Origin: DATCYX01 sp963714425
Lineage (GTDB): Bacteria > Chloroflexota > Anaerolineae > Anaerolineales > UBA4823
Direction of reading: 5' to 3'
Assembly (NCBI GenBank): GCA_963714425.1
Contig: CAVQOI010000001.1
Span: 186,001-250,000 of the forward strand
DNA: 64,000 bases
Below the pieces are notes generated by a model, which was not told the origin of the DNA, did not search any database, and was given only the letters and a program-made list of their open reading frames with translations. Position numbers and translations under genes: made by a program. Positions 24,958 to 32,471 of this stretch are shown piece after piece (position 1 is the stretch's first letter; each line of letters opens with the position of its first letter).

Positions 24958-25094
24958 AGTAATTTTCTCCTTTACCAGATAGCTGAGGTTTGGAGAGTGA
25001 AATATATTATAGCTCAAGTATTAATCTCGGTTATGGAGCGTTCTTGTCTTTCAAGTCGGTAATTTACTCGGACACAAAAAAACGTATTAAACCA

Positions 25095-25127
25095 AAAACA
25101 CACCGGCCAAGGTGCGTTTTGTTTTTA
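25095..25127 (-). terminator. terminator downstream of tRNA-Asn
   Basis: AAAAC-x-CACC (25095-25104) pairs with GGTG-x-GTTTT (25111-25120); U-rich on both strands, so it can act in both directions. It lies just beyond the 3' end of tRNA-Asn. Confidence 0.6.
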
Positions 25128-25136
25128 TCCATTAGG

Positions 25137-25210
25137 CTCCTCGGGTAGGACTCGAACCTACAACCTAGCGGTTAACAGCCGCCCGCTCTGCCGAATTGAG
25201 CTACCGAGGA
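25137..25210 (-). tRNA. tRNA-Asn (anticodon GTT)
   Basis: 74 nt on the minus strand. Acceptor TCCTCGG/CCGAGGA, D arm TAGCTCAATTCGGCAGAGC, anticodon loop CTGTTAA with GTT, T loop GGTTCGAGTCC, discriminator G. CC but no A is encoded after it. Preceded by an excellent promoter at 25224-25252 and followed by a terminator. Confidence 0.95.
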
Positions 25211-25223
25211 ATTTAGCGTCGTG

Positions 25224-25252
25224 ATTATAAACTCTTGGGTAGGGCGTGTCAA
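25224..25252 (-). promoter_or_regulatory. promoter of tRNA-Asn
   Basis: Minus strand TTGACA (25252-25247), exactly 17-bp spacer, TATAAT (25229-25224), 13 nt before the tRNA. Perfect consensus. Confidence 0.8.
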
Positions 25253-25308
25253 GCGAGTACCTAACAACTTCATCAGTACTTCGTCTATCAGGCGGCAATT
25301 GAATAATG

Positions 25309-25314
25309 TATAAT
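25309..25314 (+). promoter_or_regulatory. -10 element of the DUF4388 operon
   Basis: TATAAT at 25309-25314 with only a weak -35. It lies after the earliest in-frame start (25306), supporting ATG 25360 as the true start of the operon's first gene. Confidence 0.5.
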
Positions 25315-25359
25315 CTTTTGCGTGGAAACGTCAGCCTTCTCTCAGGGCGTGGAGCATCT

Positions 25360-26181
25360 ATGGCATTAAAGGGAAACCTGCGTGATTTCACGATCACGCA
25401 ATTGTTGAACCTGATCAATCTAGCCCAGAAGACAGGCACACTGGTTCTCGAGAGTCCCGGGCAGGCTGCCTGGATTTCTTTCCGAGCAGGGAAGCTCGCT
25501 CATGCCCAGATTGGTAAGGAACCTAATAGCCTGGCAGGTATCCTCTACGCGGCTAAACGGCTCAACGCCGCCCAGCATCGTCTAATCCGGGAGCGCGCCG
25601 GCACAATGAGCGATAAAGAGCTGGGCTTGCTGCTTATTAATGCGAACTACATGAGCCAGCAGGAGATTCTGAGCTGCTTACAAAATCATTTTACCGGTGT
25701 TGTCCAGCGGTTATTCACCTGGGGTGATGGTTTCTTCCGCTTCGAAAATGACGTGCTGCCCCCAAATGGCAAGATTATGGTGCGCGTCAATCTCGAGAAT
25801 ATCATTCTTGAGGGTTCGCGTCGTTTGCGAGAATTCGAGCAGCTGCAGGATGAGATTCCTAGTCTGGATATGGCCCTCAAATTCGTAGAGCGCCCAGGCA
25901 CCAATATCCGCAACCTGAGTCTGAGCGTGGACGAATGGCGTGTGGTCTCGTTTATCAATCCGCGGAATAGCATCAAGCAGATCGCCACGACCGTAAAGAA
26001 GAACGACGTGGAGATCCGCCGCATTGTTTATTCGCTTCTTCAGGCGGGGCTGGTCGAGATCGTTCGCCCAGCGGGTGTTGTGCCGCAGCCGGTCGTTCAG
26101 CGCCCGGCGGTTGAGGTTGACGAAAAAGATGAGCAGAAATCGCTGATAAACCGCATCATCCAGCGAATACGCAAGCTATAG
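25360..26181 (+). CDS. DUF4388 (PatA-like) signalling protein
   Basis: 273 aa. N-terminal DUF4388 domain: ALKGNLRDFTITQLLNLINL, AQKTGTLVLES and WISFRAGKLAHAQIG, as in PatA-type response-regulator partners and roadblock-linked proteins. The middle resembles the usual helical continuation (GLLLINANYMSQQEILSCL). The C-terminus looks like a winged helix (SFINPRNSIKQIATTVKKND) and ends in a basic tail. The start at 25360 has GGAG upstream and follows the -10 at 25309. It is the first gene of a signalling operon with a GTPase 35 bp downstream; in other bacteria proteins of this class often act with MglA/COG2229 GTPases. Confidence 0.82.
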   Translation: MALKGNLRDFTITQLLNLINLAQKTGTLVLESPGQAAWISFRAGKLAHAQIGKEPNSLAGILYAAKRLNAAQHRLIRERAGTMSDKELGLLLINANYMSQQEILSCLQNHFTGVVQRLFTWGDGFFRFENDVLPPNGKIMVRVNLENIILEGSRRLREFEQLQDEIPSLDMALKFVERPGTNIRNLSLSVDEWRVVSFINPRNSIKQIATTVKKNDVEIRRIVYSLLQAGLVEIVRPAGVVPQPVVQRPAVEVDEKDEQKSLINRIIQRIRKL

Positions 26182-26216
26182 CACAGCAGCACAAAGGTAT
26201 CAACGAGGAAGTGTCG

Positions 26217-26756
26217 ATGCAAACGGTAAAAATGGTGGTCACCGGCCCCTTCAATGCAGGCAAGACGGAGTTCATCCGCTCGGTCAGCGAGATCGATGTG
26301 GTCTCAACGGAACGGAAGATCTCTTCGGTGAAGGAGCGCGTGAAGGAAACCACAACGGTGGCTATGGATTTTGGCCGCATCACAGTAGACGACGATTTAG
26401 TCTTATACCTTTTCGGCACACCGGGCCAAAAACGCTTCGATTTTATGTGGGAAATCCTATCAGAGGGTATGTTAGGGTTTGTCGTCATGATCGATAGCAC
26501 TCGCCCCGAGACATTTCGTGAAGCCCGCTCGATCCTGGAGACCTTCCGTGCTTACGCACCCACGCCCTATGTTGTCGCTGCCAACAAGCAGGATAAAGAG
26601 GACGCCTGGGACCTTGCAGACATGCGCATTGCTTTGCGTCTTTCTTCCGCGGTCAAATTGCTGCCTTGCGTGGCGGTCGATAAAGAAGCCGTGAAGAGCA
26701 TCCTGCTGGAACTGCTGTATACAATCCTCGCCGAGATGGATGGGGAGCGAACCTAA
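26217..26756 (+). CDS. small GTPase (COG2229-type)
   Basis: 179 aa Ras-like GTPase of the bacterial COG2229 group, related to MglA. G1 is VVTGPFNAGKTEFI, the switch II segment is FGTPGQKRFDFMWEIL, and G4 is VAANKQDKEDAW; the usual DxxG is replaced by a TPGQ segment as in this group. ATG 26217 is preferred over GTG 26211 because GAGGAAG is at proper spacing only for the former. Its neighbour DUF4388 protein is a likely partner. The next ORF overlaps its end. Nucleotide cycling should set the activity of the operon's output. Confidence 0.85.
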   Translation: MQTVKMVVTGPFNAGKTEFIRSVSEIDVVSTERKISSVKERVKETTTVAMDFGRITVDDDLVLYLFGTPGQKRFDFMWEILSEGMLGFVVMIDSTRPETFREARSILETFRAYAPTPYVVAANKQDKEDAWDLADMRIALRLSSAVKLLPCVAVDKEAVKSILLELLYTILAEMDGERT

Positions 26757-27573
26757 ATTACGCCAGGCAAACGTGTCTTCCATAACCACTGATCAAGGCA
26801 TTGTACATTACGAAGTATTTGGTCGAGGACGTCCAGTCATCTTGCTGCACGGCTGGCTCGGATCGTGGGGTCTCTGGCAGGAGACGATGACTCAGATCGG
26901 GCGCCATTATCGGACTTATGCGCTGGATTTCTGGGGTTTCGGTGAGTCTGGTAAGAAGCGTCCTTCGTACGCCGTTCAGGACTTCGTTAGCTTAGTCGAC
27001 CAGTTCATGGAGCAGCTGGGTATTGCTCAGGCGCCACTGGTAGGGCATAGTATGGGCGGCACGGTGAGCTTGCTCGTCTCTATGAAGTACCCCCAGCGTG
27101 TAAGCAAGGTGGTTGTCATTGGTTCGCCCATAACTGGGGCGTCGCTGAATTTCTTGCTGAAGCTGTTTGGGCAGCGGATGATTGCCTACGTTGTACATAC
27201 CAACCTTTGGGCACTCCGACTGGGTTTTCGCATATTGGCTCCATTGTATTCGCGAGATAAGCACTGGGCAGACATGATGGACCGTGACATCTCACAGACG
27301 ACGATGCAATCTTTCCTGATGAGCATCGCCTCATTGCGACAAACGGATCTGCGCCCCAATCTGGGACAAATCCACGTGCCAATCATGGGCATGTATGGTG
27401 ATAAAGATATCGTCGTGCATCCCGAGCAATGGCAGCCGCTCATGGAAGGTGTGCCGAACTCGCGCATCGAGCGATTCCACACCGCCGGACATTTCATCAT
27501 GCTCGACGAGCCGGGCAAATTCGTGGAGACGTTGTTGGAGTTTCTCGCTTCAGATAACCCACCACATGACTGA
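26740..27573 (+). CDS. alpha/beta hydrolase (operon copy 1)
   Basis: 277 aa from ATG 26740, overlapping the GTPase stop by 17 nt. A GTG at 26773 would align the start with the paralogue at 30894. Oxyanion motif VILLHGWLGSWGLW, YALDFWGFGESGK, nucleophile elbow VGHSMGGTVSLL (Ser), acid residue in MYGDKDIVVHPEQW and a late His in FHTAGHFIMLDEP complete the triad. It is soluble and without signal. Its 40%-like resemblance by eye to the hydrolase at 30894 indicates duplication. Substrate unknown; esters, lactones or signalling lipids are possible. Confidence 0.83.
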   Translation: MGSEPKLRQANVSSITTDQGIVHYEVFGRGRPVILLHGWLGSWGLWQETMTQIGRHYRTYALDFWGFGESGKKRPSYAVQDFVSLVDQFMEQLGIAQAPLVGHSMGGTVSLLVSMKYPQRVSKVVVIGSPITGASLNFLLKLFGQRMIAYVVHTNLWALRLGFRILAPLYSRDKHWADMMDRDISQTTMQSFLMSIASLRQTDLRPNLGQIHVPIMGMYGDKDIVVHPEQWQPLMEGVPNSRIERFHTAGHFIMLDEPGKFVETLLEFLASDNPPHD

Positions 27574-28198
27574 GTTGACATTCCCCTCGTATTATTATCC
27601 TAACAAGATGGGGCGTATCGTCCTGCTTGGGATGGAAGAGATCTTGGGACGGACCGGTATAAATGCCGTGCTCAACATTGCCAGCTTGCCGAGTTATATC
27701 AACGCTTACCCACCGAACAACCTGGAAATGCGGTTTGAGTTCAGCCATTTGGGAAAGCTGCAAACGGCATTGGAAAACCTGTACGGGCCTCTCGGCGGGC
27801 GTGGAGTAGCGCTGCGTTCTGGGAGGGCATGCTTCAAGTATGGGATGCGTGAATTTGGCGCGCTGCTGGGCATTTCGGATCTGACGTTTAGATTATTACC
27901 ATCGAATACGAAGTTGAAAGAAGGCATCAGCATATTTGCAGATATCTTCAATAAATTCAGCGATCAACGGGTACGCGTCGAAGAGAGCAAGACGCAATAT
28001 CGCTGGGTTATCGAGCGCTGTCCGCTGTGTTGGGATCGACAGTGCGACAAACCCGCATGCCATCTCGCCGTCGGAATCCTTCAGGAGGCGCTTTATTGGG
28101 TGAGTGGCGGAAAGCTATTCAGTGTTGAAGAGACACACTGCATTGCCATGGGGCATGCCTCCTGTATAATCGAAATCGAAAAACAGCCGATCGAATAG
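27566..28198 (+). CDS. V4R-domain protein (COG1719-like ligand sensor)
   Basis: 210 aa. ATG 27566 overlaps the hydrolase stop by 8 nt, giving tight coupling. The C-terminal half is a V4R (4-vinyl reductase) domain with Cys/His clusters RCPLCWDRQCDKPACH and EETHCIAMGHASC that may bind a metal, haem or small hydrophobic ligand. The N-terminal half (YYPNKMGRIVLLGMEEIL) is a typical V4R-associated region. Such proteins serve as sensors in hydrocarbon or light signalling. Between a hydrolase and regulators, a ligand-sensing role is likely but unproven. Confidence 0.78.
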   Translation: MTELTFPSYYYPNKMGRIVLLGMEEILGRTGINAVLNIASLPSYINAYPPNNLEMRFEFSHLGKLQTALENLYGPLGGRGVALRSGRACFKYGMREFGALLGISDLTFRLLPSNTKLKEGISIFADIFNKFSDQRVRVEESKTQYRWVIERCPLCWDRQCDKPACHLAVGILQEALYWVSGGKLFSVEETHCIAMGHASCIIEIEKQPIE

Positions 28199-28858
28199 AT
28201 GTTAAAAATTATCCTTCAAGATCTTCGCCAGATCAGTCCTTTTAATGAGCGCGCCCGAGATTTGCGAATCCATAACAAGCCGCTCTGGCTACTGCAACGC
28301 GATGTCCTTTCGTCGCACACCCAGCGTGAGCTGGAGCTGCCATTTGGCGCACCGCTGCCAGACTTCAATGAAGAGTGTATTGTTTACCGGGATAATCTCT
28401 TCTTCGATGCAGCATACTTCCAGGCATTTCTATCCGAAGCGAGGAGGATTGGCAAGGCCTGCCGGGCTGCTTTTACCGCAGACTTCCCTGCCTTTCGAGA
28501 ACATGCTTTTCCCCTGTCAAATTCTTTTACCCAGGTAAAAGACCTATATTACACGGACTTGTGGTATTACCCTAAGGGGTACGAGCCTGGACCAGAACCT
28601 GTGCTGGTAGATTTGCAGTCTACCGAGGTGGGTTATTATCACGTGCCTACCTACATGGCTTACGAGCAGGGAGACCTGGTGTTCCAGGTGCCGCGACGCA
28701 GCTTCCTGGCAATCGATTCTTGGGTTCACATCTTCATCGCTGATGTGGTTTTTGGGCTTTTCTCGCGGGGGCTCGCTTCGAAGATCGTCTTAAAGCGGAT
28801 CCGTTTTTCAAACTTTTTATCCTTGCCAAGGCAATGTACGAGGGCAAGCAGGTATTAG
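28199..28858 (+). CDS. left-handed beta-helix (GlmU-like) protein, N-terminal part before a frameshift
   Basis: Begins 1 bp after the V4R stop: MLKIILQDLRQISPFNERAR then NKPLWLLQRDVLSSHTQREL. The N-terminal region resembles the incomplete nucleotidyltransferase-like segment of bacterial GlmU-type proteins rather than a full transferase domain. Around 28767-28771 (five G) the family frame SRGARFEDRLKADPFF requires one extra G; as given, the frame runs to a false stop at 28858. Joined with the C-terminal part, the protein is 425 aa. A short homopolymer at the break makes sequencing error quite likely. Confidence 0.75.
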   Translation: MLKIILQDLRQISPFNERARDLRIHNKPLWLLQRDVLSSHTQRELELPFGAPLPDFNEECIVYRDNLFFDAAYFQAFLSEARRIGKACRAAFTADFPAFREHAFPLSNSFTQVKDLYYTDLWYYPKGYEPGPEPVLVDLQSTEVGYYHVPTYMAYEQGDLVFQVPRRSFLAIDSWVHIFIADVVFGLFSRGLASKIVLKRIRFSNFLSLPRQCTRASRY

Positions 28859-29475
28859 AATGCTCCGAACTTGTCAAAGTCGGGCGTAATTGCGTTATTG
28901 ATCCCCATGCTGTGATACACGGGCCTACCACTATAGGCGATAACGTAACCATCAACGCCGGAACGGTCATCGAAAACTGCATTATTGGCGATAATGTAAA
29001 TATCTCGCAGGGTTGCCAGCTGATGCTCTCGGTAATTGGGGATGGTGCCTTCCTACCCTTCCGTTCTTCTATGTTCATGACGACTGTCATGGATAACAGC
29101 ATGGTGGCGCAAAATACCTGCCTGCAGATGGCTGTAATTGGGCGGAATACCTTTATCGGCGCGGGGTCCACATTCACCGATTTCAACCTGCTCTCTGCTC
29201 CCCTGCGTGCCAGGGATGGCAAGAGCCAGCTGAATATCTCCAACCGACCGGTTTTGGGAGGCTGTGTCGGGCACAATTGCCGCATCGGGTCCGGTATGAT
29301 TGTATACCCTGCACGGACTATCGAATCAGATGTAGTCCTCTTCGCCTCTACCGATCGCGGCGTGATCGCAAATGACGTAGTTTATGAAGAAAGCGATCAT
29401 CACAAGCTCTCCTATAGCCATATTCACCCCCGCCTGTATCCGCGTCAGGGGGAAACTGTCTCTGAATCCTGGTAA
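28771..29475 (+). CDS. left-handed beta-helix (hexapeptide-repeat) protein, C-terminal part after a frameshift
   Basis: In-frame continuation: ARFEDRLKADPFFKLFILAK then, from the first ATG at 28834, MYEGKQVLECSELVKVGRN. Hexapeptide repeats follow (VIDPHAVIHGPTTIGDNVTI, NCIIGDNVNISQGCQLML, CVGHNCRIGSGMIVYPARTI), giving the left-handed beta-helix of acyltransferases and nucleotidyltransferases. No catalytic base is certain. In the operon it could make or modify a sugar or lipid ligand, or be a scaffold. Function inferred only from fold. Confidence 0.75.
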   Translation, partial: ARFEDRLKADPFFKLFILAKAMYEGKQVLECSELVKVGRNCVIDPHAVIHGPTTIGDNVTINAGTVIENCIIGDNVNISQGCQLMLSVIGDGAFLPFRSSMFMTTVMDNSMVAQNTCLQMAVIGRNTFIGAGSTFTDFNLLSAPLRARDGKSQLNISNRPVLGGCVGHNCRIGSGMIVYPARTIESDVVLFASTDRGVIANDVVYEESDHHKLSYSHIHPRLYPRQGETVSESW

Positions 29476-29522
29476 AACGGGCAGGGCGCACAACCGATTA
29501 CCCTTTGTTGTGGGAGGCTCGC

Positions 29523-30410
29523 ATGGGAAAGGCTCGTTTGCTCATCGTTGAAGACGATGCTGATATTGCCAACATGCTTCGCATCTACTTCACTGGATTG
29601 CGATATGATGTTGAAATTGCACCGCGTGGTGGGGAAGCACTAGAGAAAACTCGCCAGAGTTTGCCTCACTTAATCGTGCTGGATATAATGCTCCCGGATA
29701 TCGATGGATTCGAGGTATGCCGGATTCTACGCACGAATACACGCACCAGCCACGTGCCCATAATATTCTTGACGCAGAAAGATGAGCGCAGCGATAAGCT
29801 GCAAGGGTTGGAGTTAGGCGCGGATGATTACATCACCAAACCATTCGATATCGAGGAGCTCAAGCTGCGTGTGGCGCGTGCCATCACTCGAGCAGAGCAG
29901 CAGAGCCTCACCGATACACGCTCCGGCTTACCCTCAGGAAAGCTGATCGATGAGCAGCTCAGGCGCATCATCCGGCTGGAATCTTGGGCACTCTTGGACG
30001 TGCGCATTAACCATTACGGGGCGTTTAAGGAGGTCTACGGTTTTGTGGCTGCAGACGATGTCCTGCGCTTCGCGGCCATGATTCTTGGAGAAGTTGTCGA
30101 CGAGAACGGCTCGCCCAGCGACTTTATCGGTCATTCCGGTGGGGAAAATTTCATTGTTATCTGTAATGACAACTCTGCTGACACGCTGCGTTCTGTGCTA
30201 AAAACCCGGTTTGCGACTGAAGTCCTCTCCCACTACACTTTCCTGGACCGGGAGCAGGGCCATATCATCAATTATGACGATGATGGCAAGCCGGTGAAGA
30301 AGCCTTTGATGACGCTTTCAGTTGGAATAGTGTCACCAGCAACCCAATCATTCACCGATATCCGGGAGATTACCGAGCTGGCTGCAGAAGCCAGGAGGAT
30401 GGATAACTAG
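29523..30410 (+). CDS. response regulator with REC and degenerate GGDEF domains
   Basis: 295 aa. ATG 29523 has GGGAGG at good spacing. The REC domain (residues 1-120) has the acidic pocket VEDDAD, phospho-acceptor Asp in VLDIMLPD and Lys in DDYITKPF. The C-terminal ~160 residues are GGDEF-like, but the active motif is GHSGGENFIVIC, i.e. GGENF in place of GGDEF, and no RxxD I-site is visible. It is therefore probably inactive as a cyclase and may bind GTP or act as an interaction platform. Its position in the DUF4388-GTPase operon suggests an output role. Confidence 0.87.
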   Translation: MGKARLLIVEDDADIANMLRIYFTGLRYDVEIAPRGGEALEKTRQSLPHLIVLDIMLPDIDGFEVCRILRTNTRTSHVPIIFLTQKDERSDKLQGLELGADDYITKPFDIEELKLRVARAITRAEQQSLTDTRSGLPSGKLIDEQLRRIIRLESWALLDVRINHYGAFKEVYGFVAADDVLRFAAMILGEVVDENGSPSDFIGHSGGENFIVICNDNSADTLRSVLKTRFATEVLSHYTFLDREQGHIINYDDDGKPVKKPLMTLSVGIVSPATQSFTDIREITELAAEARRMDN

Positions 30411-30503
30411 TTGCAGGTAGGCAGAGATAACCGTTCACAAAAGTGCTTACCAGCAACCCGCGCGTATCGCTCAACCATTCGTACTAGGAGCACCTAGAGA
30501 GAG

Positions 30504-30881
30504 ATGCCACGTATTCTGATTGCTGATGATGAAAAGGATATCCGCGACCTGATTGCAATCACCTTACGGTTTGCAGGGCATGATGTGACCGTCACATCAG
30601 ATGGGCAGGAGGCCTCCGAAATTGCCCGTGCGTTGCAGCCAGATTTGATATTACTCGATGTGCGCATGCCGCGCATGTCTGGGCACGATGCCTGTCGCAA
30701 AATGAAAGCAGACAAAAGCACCCGTCACATACCGGTGGTATTCCTCTCTGCCAAGGATCAGGAAGCGGAGATTCAAGCTGGCCTCGACGCCGGGGCAGAC
30801 GACTATATCGTTAAGCCTTTTGCTCCTGACCAGCTTGCTGACCGCATCCAGTCGATCCTGGAGAAAATCGGAAAGGTCTGA
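30504..30881 (+). CDS. single-domain response regulator (CheY-like)
   Basis: 125 aa REC domain only: LIADDEKD acidic pair, phospho-acceptor Asp in ILLDVRMPRM, Thr/Ser site VVFLSAKD and Lys in DDYIVKPF. There is no output domain, so it acts by binding a partner, as CheY or Spo0F does. The cognate kinase is not adjacent; the nearest histidine kinase in the window is at 54953. It is followed by the second alpha/beta hydrolase with a 12-bp gap. Confidence 0.92.
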   Translation: MPRILIADDEKDIRDLIAITLRFAGHDVTVTSDGQEASEIARALQPDLILLDVRMPRMSGHDACRKMKADKSTRHIPVVFLSAKDQEAEIQAGLDAGADDYIVKPFAPDQLADRIQSILEKIGKV

Positions 30882-30893
30882 TCCTTAATCACC

Positions 30894-31682
30894 ATGAGCG
30901 CCGTCATCCTGCGAAATGAAATCGTGCATTACGAAGTGCTGGGCCGTGGTCGTCCAGTATTCTTTCTGCACGATTGGATAGGCTCCTGGCGTTACTGGAT
31001 CCCTTGCATGCAGGCAGCTTCTATGTCATTCCGCGCCTATGCCCTCGACCTTTGGGGGTTTGGCGATACTGGCAAGAATCCGGGGTACTACTCGATCGAG
31101 CAGCAGCTTAGCCTCTTGGAAGAATTTATTGCAACCCTCGGCATCTCCAAGATCGCCCTGGTTGGTCACGGCTTAGGCGCAATTATCGCCATGCTTTACG
31201 CTGAGCGCCGTAAGTCAGCGGTGGACCGTGTGATGACGATTGGCTTGCCTTACAGCGAAGGCAGCATCAACCAGAGGTTGCGCCAGAACTCGCCCACTGA
31301 GCTTGCAGAATGGCTATTGGGTCGCTCATCAGTATATGAAGCCGCATATGTAGACGCCCACAAGGCAGACCCAAAAGCCATATTGCTCTCCTTAGCCAGC
31401 CTTCATAGCCTCGACCTGACTGCTTTACCCGTTAAGACGGTAGTCCCTTGTTTGCTTATCTATGGGGGCAATGACCCGGCAATCCTGGCACCTAATTCCC
31501 AACACGCGCTCGCTCTGCCTGAAAGAGCACATTCCATTGAGTTTGAAAATTCTGGACATTTCCCCATGCTGGATGCGCCGTCTAAATTTAACCGTTTGTT
31601 GGTAGATTTCCTCAGCTTGAATTCTGGAGAGAGCCCGCGGCAACTACAATTAAAGAGGGAATGGAAGCGTAGGGTGAGGTAA
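30894..31682 (+). CDS. alpha/beta hydrolase (operon copy 2)
   Basis: 262 aa paralogue of the hydrolase at 26740: both share IVHYEVLGRGRPV and similar lid regions. Here the oxyanion loop is FFLHDWIGSWRYW, and the nucleophile elbow is LVGHGLGAIIAML, i.e. GHGLG where copy 1 has GHSMG, so the catalytic Ser is replaced by Gly. The acid region is IYGGNDPAILAP and the late His ENSGHFPMLDAP. This copy is probably catalytically dead and may be a binding or regulatory partner. Last gene of the signalling operon, 100 bp before the ECF genes. Confidence 0.82.
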   Translation: MSAVILRNEIVHYEVLGRGRPVFFLHDWIGSWRYWIPCMQAASMSFRAYALDLWGFGDTGKNPGYYSIEQQLSLLEEFIATLGISKIALVGHGLGAIIAMLYAERRKSAVDRVMTIGLPYSEGSINQRLRQNSPTELAEWLLGRSSVYEAAYVDAHKADPKAILLSLASLHSLDLTALPVKTVVPCLLIYGGNDPAILAPNSQHALALPERAHSIEFENSGHFPMLDAPSKFNRLLVDFLSLNSGESPRQLQLKREWKRRVR

Positions 31683-31690
31683 AGTCTGTA

Positions 31691-31753
31691 TTGACAATTG
31701 ATTCAACATAAATTACAGTTCAGCAAGTGTTGTACAATTGCTTGCTGAACTGT
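31691..31753 (+). promoter_or_regulatory. ECF operon promoter with perfect inverted repeat
   Basis: TTGACA (31691-31696), 17-bp spacer, TACAGT (31714-31719). ACAGTTCAGCAAG (31715-31727) is repeated exactly inverted as CTTGCTGAACTGT (31741-31753) around a 13-bp centre that includes TTGTACAA. The repeat overlaps the -10 and start site, as an operator would, or forms a 5' hairpin. The T-run needed for a terminator is absent. Confidence 0.6.
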
Positions 31754-31781
31754 CGTTTCGAAACTTTGAGGAGAATATTCT

Positions 31782-32393
31782 ATGAATGAAGAGAAACCGG
31801 TCCCTATTCTTTCCGACTTTAATACGCTTGCTCTTGTGCTGATTCCTATTGGCATCGCCATCAATTATGTGGGCGGTCTGATTGTGAAAGTGCTGCAACT
31901 GCCGATCTACCTGGACGCGATCGGCACGCTCATCGTAGGCATAATCGCCGGTCCTTGGGTGGGCGCGGTGACTGGCGGCCTCGCCAACGTAATCTTCGGC
32001 CTAACCATCGATCCAATATTCCTGCCCTACTTAATCGTCAATTTGGCTTTCGGTCTGGCGGCTGGCTTCATGGCGCGCCTCAACTGGTTCGAACGGTGGC
32101 AATCGGTATGGGCTGCTGGTCTCGTCATTTTTGCCCTTGGGGTTATTCTCAGCGCGCCGATCAATGTCTTTTTCTTCGGTGGCGTCCCTGAGAGCCCAAC
32201 AGCTTCGGTGATTTGGACTTATTTCATTGCTATTGGCGCAAGTCTTTGGCAATCGGTCATAGCGACCAGCATTTTACGCGAGGTTGCAGATAAGTTCCTC
32301 TCAGTTTTCGTGGCTTATGGTGTATACAAAGCCTTTCCAGCACGTTTCTTGTTCAAGTTCCCTGGGTATATACGCAAATCTAATAACGCCTAG
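31782..32393 (+). CDS. ECF transporter S component
   Basis: 203 aa with about six TM helices. It has the pattern of ECF substrate-binding proteins: IYLDAIGTLIVGIIAGPWVG, AVTGGLANVIFGLTIDP and INLAFGLAAGFMARLN-like segments. S components bind a vitamin or precursor with high affinity and dock onto the T/A/A module. The ligand is not readable. The next genes encode that module. GAGGAG precedes ATG 31782. The neighbouring thiamine genes make thiamine or its precursor a possible ligand, but no TPP riboswitch controls this operon. Confidence 0.85.
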   Translation: MNEEKPVPILSDFNTLALVLIPIGIAINYVGGLIVKVLQLPIYLDAIGTLIVGIIAGPWVGAVTGGLANVIFGLTIDPIFLPYLIVNLAFGLAAGFMARLNWFERWQSVWAAGLVIFALGVILSAPINVFFFGGVPESPTASVIWTYFIAIGASLWQSVIATSILREVADKFLSVFVAYGVYKAFPARFLFKFPGYIRKSNNA

Positions 32394-32421
32394 GCGATCC
32401 AAAATTATGGTGGGAAAGACA

Positions 32422-32450
32422 CTGGTGGGTGAGAATTTTATGCCCACCAG
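32422..32450 (+). promoter_or_regulatory. hairpin between ECF S and T genes
   Basis: CTGGTGGG (32422-32429) pairs perfectly with CCCACCAG (32443-32450), 13-nt AU-rich loop, no T-run after it. It may protect mRNA ends or tune expression between genes. Confidence 0.4.
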
Positions 32451-32471
32451 ACTGGCTATTGAGGAACCCTG

